This document shows positions 32,301-41,891 of a stretch of DNA of 64,000 bases, in pieces. This DNA comes from Lingula anatina (lineage: Eukaryota; Brachiopoda; Lingulata; Lingulida; Lingulidae). Within the stretch, counting starts at the first letter, position 1. Every line of letters starts with the position of its first letter. A model generated the notes under the pieces. The model had not been told where the DNA came from. It did not search any database and was given only the letters and a program-made list of their open reading frames with translations. The position numbers and the translations under genes are program-made. The stretch lies in contig NW_019775540.1 of assembly GCF_001039355.2 (NCBI RefSeq), forward strand, positions 118,968-182,967, in the 5' to 3' direction.

Positions 32301-35300
32301 TATTCATTTAGTTTTGGTTAGTATAAATTATAATGTGGTAGTAGAAGTCTGCATTCTCTGAGTACTATTCTAGAATTATATGGTTATGAAAGTCCAACTG
32401 AGTACTCCAGTTTTTTAGAATACTAAAAACTCACTTGCATCATGCTTGTAATGTAGGGGTGTCTTCACAGTGAACATATTGTTCTTGGTAGTTTGAACCA
32501 ACTCCGTGGGGACTCTCACTGAATACAGTCAGGTTAACATGCCTCCTTTTGTTTTCAATGATCTCATGTAATCACCAGCTCTTATGCTTTTCTGTTCAAC
32601 AGGATTAGCTAGGAGGGGTTTTTATCTGATTGCTTTCAGGCAGAGTCCCCATGGAATAAGTTCAAACTACCTAGAAGGATAGTTTCATTGTGAACTCACA
32701 CTAGGAAAGTTTCCAATAAACTTGAGGCTAGAAGTGTCTTTAAAAGATTTCAGTATGTGATATACATGTCATGTGTCTATTTTGTCCTAATTTCTTTTTT
32801 TTTATGCAAATTTTTTCCCAGAATCCTGAGGAAGGGATCCAGCCGTTAAGAGCCCAGCTGATGTCGGTGCTTAATGAGCTCCAGGAGACGCAGCAGCGAT
32901 GCAATAGTTTTGAACAACGGTTTTTAACCACAAATGAGAAATTGGAGGCAGCGATGACGAATTTGGAAAAAGAGAGGGGCAGGTACTAGAAAAAGAATGC
33001 AGGGATTGGCTACCATGTCTTGGCTGTTGGCTAGTTCTCTCTAAGTTTGGCTTGTGTAATCTGTATATTATTTGCCGTTTCTTTTTGAATTACTGAATAT
33101 ATTGATGATCATGACATGTCAATTATTTTGAGATAGCAGTGAAATTTACTTTGTTACCTAAATATGTTTTCAACCACATTATTATTTCACTGCACTTTAT
33201 GTTGTGTGAAAAAATGGGAAAGGGATTGAAATGTTTTTATTTTCATGATGAAGTATATATAGATATACAACAGATAATTTTCAAACATCTTGTAAAATGA
33301 CAAACGGTACAGGTTGATAATAAAAGCATCATGTAGACATTTTATTCTCAATTTCCTGGACTCTAAATCATTCTTTGAATTTTAATTCAGATACAGAGAG
33401 GCCGATATAAAACTGAAGAAGCTGCGTGCAGATGTGGATGATCAGCGGACCAAGGATGACACAGTGATTGACCAGATGCGAATCACTATCACAAACCTTG
33501 AACTTGCACTTAATATGGAGAGACAGGAGGGACATACAGCCAAGTGAGTAACAGGCCTTATAAATGGTTTAGGCATTGACTAGCACTGCCTGCAGATCTT
33601 TTAGCACCAACGCCCATATTTACCACAAAACCCACAAATTAACCAGCACTACCAGAGGAGATTAATGTTGGTGCTAGGTATTGTTTTGTTGGTGCTAAAT
33701 AATTGTATGGTGTGTTGGTTAATTTTTGGGTTTCGTGGTTAATATGGGCGTTAGTGATAAAAGATCTGCAGGTAGTGTTGGTAAATGCCTAATCCATTTA
33801 TAAGGCCTGAGTCATACCTGGTTACATCCCTTAATATTGTGCACAAAATTAATTTTATTTACACCTGTTCCTAGAGAATATTTGTTCCCCAGATTTCAAT
33901 GAAATTCTGATTATGTCCTTTTTGGCATTGGTTCAATTTACAGGACCAGTCCACTCTGCAAATTTAATATTCTGGCTATAACACAATGTAAGAGATTGGA
34001 GTCATCTAAACTGAACACTCTGCTCTTAACATGGAAAATTATTTGACTAAATAGCACAAAAGAAACTTGTGCAGGGGAGCAAAATGCAGAAACCTGTAGT
34101 GTAATTACACGTTTCAGCCTGTCCAAATGAACTGGTCCAGTTAAGCGCTAACAGAAATTTCCTATAGTGTCCAATAAAATATCATACTTGGAATTGGCCC
34201 AAAATCCTATATAAAGGGACCTATAGGATGAATGTCCTTGATAGGAATCCTACAGAGTCCTGTATTATTTGTGTTTTTATAGGGTCCCAACGTGTCCCAT
34301 AGCAAGAGCTGAAGGATATATTTGTAATGGAGAGTACTGCAAGGTGTGAAAAGTTTCTCACAAAAGCTGTGTGTTTACTTTTCCAGGCAGCAGCTGGCCG
34401 AGATGAGACATAACTTTGACCAGCTCTGCAAGGATTACCATGACTTGCTGGGGACATTTGATGATTATAAAGCTGGGCAGGTAACAGGCTACTCTGTGTG
34501 CGTGTGCGTGGGCGCGTGCGTGCAAGAGAGAGAGAGAGAAAGAGAGTAATTACCAACACAAAAATATTAATGCCCATAAGCAAAACAAATGACATACCAA
34601 AAATCACGACTGGCACTCAATATTATATACATTCCAAACTTCTTTTTACAAAAGAGCAGCCAAGATTAACTTCTTTACTAGTGTGGCTTGTCATAAGATG
34701 ATCCGGTCAGTTGGTTTCAAATGGAGTATGAATCAACGGGAAATTCTCCATTTATATTTTATATTGAAAAGTGCCTGATGTAGGCCTGACTATTAACAGA
34801 AATAGGCATTTTGCACTTACACAATACGTACCAAACCATCCACTCCAGGAAGCCAAAAATAGCGCCCTGTCCCCAGAGATGCAGAAAGAAAACATGAGCT
34901 TGAAAATCGACGTGGACAACCTAACAGCTCAATTGATAGCAGCAGAGGAGTCCTTGGACAACAAGAGAAATGAGATAGATGGTCTCAGACAGCAGATTGG
35001 TCAGTTGCAGACAGCGGTAGAGGCGATTCCAGTTTGGAAAGCGCAGGTAAATATTATGGCAATGGCTTGATCTTTTCAATTGGGAAAATTGTGAAATTAA
35101 CGGGTGCTGTATTTTTTTTTTCAAAGTTAAAAAATTAGAACTAAAGATTTCTAAATTTTCTTAAAATTAGAACTTCCCCATTGAGTGGAAGCAACAAAAT
35201 TGAAAAAGAGGGTACCCTTGTCTACTATGCAGTAAAAGCACCACAAATACTATATAAGAATATAACTTTAAATCATTTCAAAATTATTAATCACGAAGAT

Positions 35301-37077
35301 TGATGATTTTCCCCATTGAAAATATTTGAGTCATGACTGTAAGTATATGTTCTTTAATGTCTACAAGCTCACACAGGTGATGTAAGATATATATCATCAT
35401 TATTAAAGTAATTTTCATTAAACAAAAACCAAATGGGCTTCAAGTGGATCTGAACCAAACTACCCATTTGTTCAAGAATGACTTGGGGAGGAGAGAGGAT
35501 GGAACTTTATTAGAGTACAGTCATTTTCAAACACTTTCTGATATCAGGCCTGTAGACTCCAATTTCAAAGAGGGGTTCTTTTAAGTATACCTTTTGACCA
35601 TAGTGGTAATGGCATAGACCAAATTTAAAAATAAACCTTTTCCCAGCCACCCCCTCTCCTCCACCATGCCTTATGGCCTGATTACATGGAGTTGGTGCAA
35701 ATATATGCAACTACTCTGTCAGTTGTTATCTTGTCATACTTGCATGTCTAAGGCCCCATTCAGAATAGGGGACTAACTAGTCCTAGGGTCAAATATGGCA
35801 ATCCACTAAGAAGCTTACTGTCTAATCTGCTAATAGACACTGAATAGATATCCTGTGGGGGAAGTATTTAAGTGGGTTGACCGTATTTGACCCTTGGACT
35901 AGTAAGTCCCTTATTCTGAATGGGGCCTAAGATAGAGATGGCTCTGAAGTTGAATTCAGATCCACATTTACACTTTCTCAGGTTATGTTTGGTTGAAAGA
36001 CCAATGTGTGAATCACATTTTGTTTTTTCACGTTGTAGGCAGAAGTTTATAAAAAGGACTTTGAGGCTGAAAGGGCATCCAGGGAACAGCAAAACGAGGA
36101 GAAAGAGAAGCTGAGGGAGGAGTTAAACCAGCAACAAATCCAGAACCAGCAGCTTTTAGATGAACTGGAAACCTTCAACAGAAGACAACTGGAAAGTTTT
36201 TCAGAGAGATACAGACACCAGCCATACATTCCAGGTATTAGGTAGTTTAATATTATACAATAAGCATTTATCAGGATAAAAATGGTAACAGTTTTATATG
36301 ACAGCATGAGAGAACTCTTCTACAAACCCGCTGTAATAGTTACTGCACATGGCAATTTCTCATGGTATTTCAGGAGTAAACAGACCGCCTTCAAACTACA
36401 CCCCACCACAGCTCCCACCCAATCAGTATCCAGGGCAACAGTATCCAAGGCAACAGTATCCAGGGCAACAGTATCCAGGGCAACATGTGCAGGCGCCACC
36501 ACACATGCCCTATGGCTCCCCCTATTTTAGACAGAATTACCTAAACCCTGATGTTCAAGGGGAGCAAAGTGCAAACGAAGGTGGTCCACGCAGTGGAGAT
36601 TCTGATCAGGTATGGTATGGGGTTTGGGTATTAGAATTTGGTGTGAATATTTATCTGATTTAAATGTGAGCAAGCAATGAGCGATATCTCAAGTTGTGAT
36701 GTAAGTTAAATATATAGCAGCAAGCAGGAATCTTGGGATCTGTACATTTTATTTAGAGGACATTTTTTGTTTTGGTAGTTTCAACTATTAAAAAATCCCA
36801 ACTCAAAATGGTATGGAGGGATTTTCAAGTAAATCTCTCAGGATAGGTTCGAAATGGGCTATATTATATTAGAACCAATTAGATCTTGGAATTTCTGCCT
36901 TGACGAAGGCCTGCAGTATTTCAAGTTCAATTGATGTCTTTATTTTAGTGGGCTGGAAGTGGAAGAAGAAGCACCAGCACGGAGGAACAGGAGTTTGTTT
37001 GCCCCAAGTGCCAGGACAATTTCCCTGACTTAGACAGCTTACAGATACATGTAACAGAATGCTTAGACCAAGATTAG
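23388..37077 (+). CDS. Optineurin/NEMO-family ubiquitin-binding adaptor, 13 coding exons
   Basis: Exons: 23388-23604, 24062-24161, 24303-24432, 24736-24876, 25128-25808, 26189-26359, 27284-27444, 27854-28006, 28850-28943, 29314-29511, 36039-36234, 36374-36609, 36949-37077. All are GT-AG and in phase, giving 868 residues (human OPTN 577, NEMO about 420). The N-terminal coiled coil (LTQEETLARMKDLMQENQEL, then IIEEWKKKIEA) matches the TBK1-binding region of optineurin. DDFAIV (F332-V335) sits where optineurin has its LC3-interacting motif. UBAN-type segment DFEAERASRE starts at 689. A Pro/Gln stretch with four QYPGQ-like repeats follows, then a C2HC zinc finger with C844, C847, H860, C864. Most of the rest is coiled coil. 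The family bridges linear/K63 ubiquitin to TBK1/IKK signalling and selective autophagy. Exons 5-10 also occur at 30,685-35,046, probably the other allele. The stop codon lies in a 44-bp tandem repeat. A single ancestral OPTN/NEMO gene is possible. Confidence 0.9.
23854..24021. repeat. Family D MITE, complete, in optineurin intron 1
   Basis: Terminal inverted repeats aggccgcattcagaacagtg (left) and cactgttctgaatgcggtcc (right) are flanked by TA on both sides, as for Tc1/mariner-type insertion. Inner inverted words ggtcaaatatggc and gccatatttgacc. Length 168 bases. Related members at 30,217 and 35,751. Confidence 0.85.
24990..25022. repeat. (ATTT)n microsatellite in optineurin intron 4
   Basis: About seven ATTT units; the second block copy (30,496-30,520) has fewer units and about 60 bases of different sequence after them, a length polymorphism typical of alleles. 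Confidence 0.8.
26381..26605. repeat. Family D-related palindromic element in optineurin intron 6
   Basis: Arms agcccattcagaacagacga and the reverse complement of ttatctgttctaaatgggct; inner gcagatcaaatatggcagac. It starts only about 20 bases after the exon 6 donor. Haplotype copy at 31,919-32,145. Confidence 0.75.
26918..27163. repeat. Family B palindromic element in optineurin intron 6
   Basis: Left arm gtgaacatattgttcttggt and ggggactctcactgaat; right arm attcagccagagtcccca and tagtttcattgtgaactcac. Centre has ataatcaccagc. Haplotype copy at about 32,456-32,703; related element at 733-893. Confidence 0.75.
28015..28272. repeat. Near-perfect palindromic element in optineurin intron 8
   Basis: Begins caggccttatatatggttta and ends taatccatttataaggcctg. 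The arms pair through ctgcagatcttttagcacca on one side and ataaaagatctgcaggtag on the other, over most of the 258 bases. It begins eight bases after the exon 8 donor (GT at 28,007). Haplotype copy at 33,552-33,809. Confidence 0.85.
30217..30365. repeat. Family D element truncated at the N
   Basis: Starts aggccccattcagaatag and stops at the N; the complete counterpart is 35,751-35,927. Confidence 0.8.
30366..30366. other. Single N, probable haplotype joint
   Basis: Left side corresponds to 35,888-35,903, right side to 24,861 onward, which is inside exon 4 (tcctgccggaggagag). A genuine genomic duplication breaking an exon and marked by exactly one unknown base is unlikely. Confidence 0.9.
30367..35903 (+). 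repeat. Doubled block 2, second copy
   Basis: Second copy of 24,861-30,365. It is the copy physically continuous with optineurin exons 11-13. It begins with a 16-base stub of exon 4 that has a donor but no acceptor. Confidence 0.92.
30685..35046 (+). CDS. Optineurin-like exons 5-10, second (haplotype) copy
   Basis: Exons 30685-31365, 31727-31897, 32822-32982, 33391-33543, 34387-34480 and 34849-35046 repeat 25,128-29,511 with identical lengths and splice sites. Amino-acid differences I can see are few and conservative in kind: Val/Ile before REMQQR, Met/Val in AVE-EST, Ala/Ser in EL-DSAT, His/Arg in FEQ-FL. Because the block is 1,458 coding bases (486 codons) with phase 0 at both ends, splicing both copies would keep frame and give 1,354 residues, so a true internal duplication cannot be fully excluded, but the mid-exon N joint argues for two alleles. 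Confidence 0.85.
35751..35927. repeat. Family D element, complete, in optineurin intron 10
   Basis: Arms aggccccattcagaatagg and ccttattctgaatggggcct, with TA on each side (35,749-35,750 and 35,928-35,929). Inner pair gggtcaaatatgg / ccgtatttgaccc. Confidence 0.85.
36424..36483 (+). repeat. 15-bp coding minisatellite, four units (QYPGQ)
   Basis: Four tandem copies of cagtatccagggcaa inside optineurin exon 12, one with an A for G (Arg for Gly). They encode a Gln-Tyr-Pro-Gly-Gln array between the UBAN region and the zinc finger. Unit number is likely polymorphic. Confidence 0.9.
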
Positions 37078-37162
37078 ACAGCTTACAGATACATGTAACA
37101 GAATGCTTAGACCAAGATTAGACAGCTTACAGATACATGTAACAGAATGCCTAGACCAGGAT
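37031..37162 (+). repeat. 44-bp tandem repeat across the optineurin stop codon, three units
   Basis: Units at 37,031-37,074, 37,075-37,118 and 37,119-37,162 start tagacagcttacagataca. The first is coding (zinc-finger helix and C-terminus); the start of the second supplies the TAG stop at 37,075-37,077. The third is slightly diverged at its end. Confidence 0.92.
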
Positions 37163-37536
37163 AAGACCATCTTCCAGAAAGTGGCTTAAGACCTTTACAG
37201 AGCATATAATTATGAACAATTGTGCACACTTGCCCTTTGATGAATAAGAAACTGGTGATATATATAATCTTAAATTTTTCTTTGTCTTTAGCTTGGATGA
37301 ATAACACAAATTTATTTGTCCGTGTTTGACCCATAGATTAAACATCTGGTGATAAAAATGATTTTAACAATTAACTCCAGATTTACACAAACTCCACTGC
37401 AAACAGTGAATCTTGCAGTAGATGGGCTACATTTTAAATATATATAATTGAATTTATTATTATTATAATTGTTGTGTTTTTGTTGATATTGTTGACGTTG
37501 TTATTGTGTTTAAGCCGTGCTAAACCCACCCTTGCT

Positions 37537-37867
37537 CTTAAAGGGACAATAACTCTTCGTATGAGATCTATATTTCACAATAAAAACATTGTGAATTACT
37601 CATAAAAATATAATATATTCTGTTTTACCACAAAAACGGCAGTTATAGCTATTATTCTGATATCTGAGCTTGTCTTTAGACCACGTGACCTCCATTGATG
37701 GCTATACTCTGTTAAAATCTCATAAAACCAACCTTTTTTAGAAAAAAATCAGGGACTAACTTTGAATGTAAAAATGGATTCATTAACCATTGGTAAGTAT
37801 GGGAAAATTGTTGTTTACTCCAGGAGTATTCATATTTTGGCCAAAACATAGTTATTACCCCTTTAAG
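37537..37867. repeat. MITE family E, copy 1
   Basis: Terminal inverted repeats of 18 bases, cttaaagggacaataact and (reverse complement) cttaaaggggtaataact, match at 16 positions. Inside it shares ttcacaataaaaacattgtg and ttttaccacaaaaacggcag with copies at 38,212 and 60,356. Length 331 bases. Confidence 0.85.
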
Positions 37868-38004
37868 GGTCACAGGAAGCTGTATGAGCACCATGCCTCT
37901 CTTATCCCCCTCCTCCCCAGTTTCCGCCAGAGTGACTGTTTTAGCTGAGTCTTGTTTCCACCCCGTTTTCTGTTAAAGAGGCTCGGATCTGTGATGACTA
38001 GGTA

Positions 38005-38496
38005 GAAACCTGAAGCAGTCTTAACTTGAACCCCGTCTGAACAGGTTCAATGACGTGTTTTTGGACTGAAACAGTTTTAACTTGAACCGTGCAGGAACGG
38101 ATCAAATAATGTGTTTCGAAATTAAAACATAATTAGCTTGACTATTTATCTAGTTAAATAACATGTTATAGAACTGGGACAGTTTTAACTTATCTGAAGG
38201 GATTGAATAGTTTTAAAGGAATAAAAACTATTCGTGTGAGGTTCATATTTCACAATAAAAACATTGTAAATGACTCATGGAAATATAATCAATTCCATTT
38301 TACCACCAAAACAGCAGTTATCACAAATATTCCGGAATCTATGCTTGCCATCTGGCCTTGTGGACCTCCCTAATAATCTCTAAAGAGATAATTACAAAAA
38401 CAGGCTTTTTAAAAAACTTGGAGAAACATTGAACGTCGGAATGAATTCATTAACCATTAGTAAGAATAGGCAAAATCGGCATTCACCTCAGAAAAA

Positions 38497-38532
<36 letters not shown>

Positions 38533-38720
38533 GGGGGGGGATAGTTGCCCCTTTGCCTTTAAGAACCGGAACAGTTTTGCTTGAAGCGCCGTCTTAAGAT
38601 TAAATAACGTATTTAAGAACTGAAATACATTCAACTTTTACCACGTATGAACATATTGAACAATGTGTTCATGAACCGAAATAGCTTTAACATGAACACT
38701 GTCTGAACAAATCAGATAAC
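38005..38720. repeat. Degenerate ~56-bp minisatellite, interrupted by a MITE
   Basis: The word gaaacagttttaacttgaac and variants recurs with a period of 52-56 bases (about 38,015; 38,071; 38,127; 38,179; then 38,571; 38,625; 38,681). Between units the text drifts around ctgaacaggttcaatgacgt. Seven units are visible, split by the family E element at 38,212-38,563. Confidence 0.75.
38212..38563. repeat. MITE family E, copy 2, inserted in the minisatellite
   Basis: Starts tttaaaggaataaaaactat and ends gcccctttgcctttaag, with the family interior (attccattttaccaccaaaa). It contains a T(n)G(n) homopolymer near its right end. Confidence 0.8.
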
Positions 38721-41526
38721 AATGCAGAGGACGTATTGATATCAATCTGACCTAATGGGATTTTAAAACTGTGGATGACGACGTCGGATCCTGCCAGACT
38801 GAGTTGAAAGATGTTTCTCCACCAAAGCCCCGACACTCTAGGAAGTTACTAATGACTGAAGGCAAATTGGGGTTCAATTTCCTCTCAGCCCATTGTGTTC
38901 GCAACACACATAGTTTGTAAAAAATGGCTGTTTGATTCCGCTATGACGCAGGTTGCGTTATAAATAATCCCTCCCGGCCTGTAGTTTATTCTCTATTTGG
39001 AGTCACTGTGTCAAGAAAAGGAAAAGACAAGTGCATTTTGTGTTTTAATGAGGAAACGGTTAATCAGTGTCAAACATCAATGTTTCACAGCTATAATTTT
39101 TTTCTATTGAATACGTATGCCTATTGCCATTTCTATGCAAACGCTGAGCAGCATCAACGCTTCGGGAGGGGCGGAGACGTCCAAAAACGCTTTTAACCCT
39201 GTAGGGATCCTGCACGGGAAGGTTGGTGAACACGTGTATGGGGGAGGAGGGGGGCGGATCTTAGCGGGACTCATAATTAACCCTCCACCGAATATTTTCA
39301 CAAAGCCCCTCAGGTGTTCGGCTTTTCTATTGACATTACAGTCCAATGATACCATATAAGCCCCGATAACCAGCGCGTTTTTGTCTGAAGTACATATTTT
39401 TCTAATGGCGATCGTTCAATAAACAACTCGATAACAAGCGATAATGTATTCATTGGAATCCGAGTGCCTATTAAGTTTCTGATAATGCTACAAGCAAATG
39501 CCGCATACTTATTATGGACATCGGTGGCAGTTGGCATATTCGGAGCGGCCAATGTTATATGTTAAATTTCCTCTTGGCCTTCACATATATGTAATTAATA
39601 TTTTGCTTTTTGGCTGTTTCAATCAGCATATTATATAGTGAACCACAGAAACCGCAGAATAATCCCTTCATTTGTTGAACGCAAAAATGCCAGGAAATCA
39701 CAAGTTTGATTACTTCCGGTCAATTCAAAGATTGACACCTAGTACGTGACTGCTGTCAGTAAATCACCGACTTTACTACAGTAAGATAGACGGGGAAATT
39801 AAACCAATGCGTTTTTATCAAACAGGTTATGGTCATTTGACTTCGGACAGTGACCACTCTCGTGCGAAAGCCTTTTCCCCTCGTCCTCTGACATCCGCAC
39901 ATTACCTTCCAGATTTTTGGCATGTTTAGTTAGTAAGTGAATGTTATGGTATTGCACATGAGAAGTGCCTTGGTCGTAATCAAATAATATAACAGACAAG
40001 CCCCAAGTTGTTGTGGTCTGTGAAAGGGGCTGCTTAGGCTCGTCAGACGTAAAAGGTATGGATGATGAGTTAGGTAGTAACTACCTGAACAGATACAGGG
40101 AGGCGCCACGATCGGCTGTATGGTCTCCCAAAGAAACAGATTAAAACACGTTTTGAATACCTATAATTTGTTTGTTTGTTTTGATAAGACTAAGTTACAA
40201 GGCATTTTCTCAAGATTTATGTTGGCATAGAATTGTTGGAATTCCAAAATGATTTTATTTGTTCCGTTGGAATTGATTATGAAACATTTTCATGGAATTA
40301 ATGTTAAGATAAAACGATTGGTATTTTGGGGTTAACGTTACTCACATTCCTAGAAATTTGTTGCAGGATGTCTTTCGGCTACTCTGCAATGTTCGCTGTA
40401 TTCACTAGCTATACTGATACTTTTAAGTGTTAAAAAGTTCTGTTAAACACGCGTATGTGTTTATATGTGCGGAAATGATCGGGAAATGATTTTGTAACCT
40501 AGAGACACACAAGTATGTGTAGCATAAATATTATTCGTTTTTCGTATCCAGTTGTCTTCAGTTCTGCGCAGTATCTGCTTCTTGTGGTGAAGTCAGGAAG
40601 GAACGGAAACCACAGCTTTCTTTACCATCACATCAAATCATTTCAAACATTGTCATAGTTAAAGTTGATCTAAAAGATGGCAATGCTGAATGTAACAATA
40701 AATAATGAGAATGTGGTATCGCCACATGTCTTATGTTGACTTATATGTTAAGCCAAACGTTCTGTAAAAAGAACGTGTGTTTTTTTTTTTTTTTTTTTTT
40801 TTTTGTATTTAATTGGTCGTCAAGCAAAAAGAAGAATACAGAAGACAGTGGAATAACTTAAGGAATGCTCCCAGTTACAAGAAAAGAAAAGAGAAAAAAA
40901 TGAATACTCGTACACTGATAAATTAAATACCATTTTTTTATTGTGTACCTTTTCAAAATCACTGGAGCTTATCGATGGCACACAATCTAGTTCCAAGTCA
41001 TTTTTGAAATGCACATTCAAAATTATTTAAAGAAATACATTCACGAAAAAAATTTCTTTTCGATTTGATCATACTCTTATTCCATTTCCAAGCACAATGT
41101 AATCAGTGACCGTCTCATCCTGAAGTAACCCAACCTTGCTGACCAATGTTAAGATATCGATGATGATAGTATCTCAATTTTCCCCTTTGAAACTCGGGGT
41201 AAACCACATACGAGTATATTGGTCGAAATCATCTCTATGAGAATGGAGCCTTCGGGAAAATGTGGACCGCTGCGGAATCGAAAGGCCAATTAATTGCTTT
41301 TTTCGTCCACATGACCCACTCTTTGCCGATAATACCCCAATTAAAACGATTTGCTCTTCTTTGATCTGGAATGCAGAGATATTTGATACATGGTATTGAT
41401 TCTGATAACAGCGTTAACTACCGTAGTCCGACCAGCAGGGAATTACGTTCATGTTCAACGCAAGGGACAGTCCGTGGCAAGGGATCGGAAACAGAAAGTT
41501 CATTACATTGCAGCTACCTTCTAAGA

Positions 41527-41891
41527 GTGCATTCCCATAGATTAAGATCGATCCATCTAGGTCGACATAACTCCCTGGGGGTTCACGCTAAATTGCTGTC
41601 AACCAAGCGCGCACGGTACTTAATTACCCCCTTACAGCTTTTAGTAGGCGGGACAATTCGTGATTGATCAAGAATTGCAAGAACTGACTACGAATATATA
41701 CGAATAGGTTAAGAACTTCACGAACTGATAACGATTCAAACGCGAATCCAGAAATTTGTCAATTCCTGGCGAGTCATGGGATTCGTGGTCTGTGTGAAAT
41801 AGGGGCATAAGCCGGCTAAGCTGACAGTAATCTAGTGAGACTCCCCACAGGGATAGATCGATCTAAAATCTGTGGGAATGGGGTCTAAGAC
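41527..41891. repeat. Family A element carrying a ~150-bp insertion
   Basis: Left part (to about 41,655) and right part (from about 41,808) together match the element at 11,489-11,702, including gtaggcgggac before and taagccg after the break. The intervening ~150 bases (from attcgtgattgatcaagaat to ctgtgtgaaataggggca) have no counterpart there. Identity of the inserted piece is unknown. Confidence 0.7.

Noticed and set aside
15662-35903. Interpretation as two successive true segmental duplications
   Set aside because: Both joints carry exactly one N, one joint falls inside an exon, and divergence is allele-like; kept only as the alternative to be excluded by long reads.
37031-37162. CRISPR-like array
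   Set aside because: Three contiguous 44-bp units without spacers in an animal gene: an ordinary tandem repeat.
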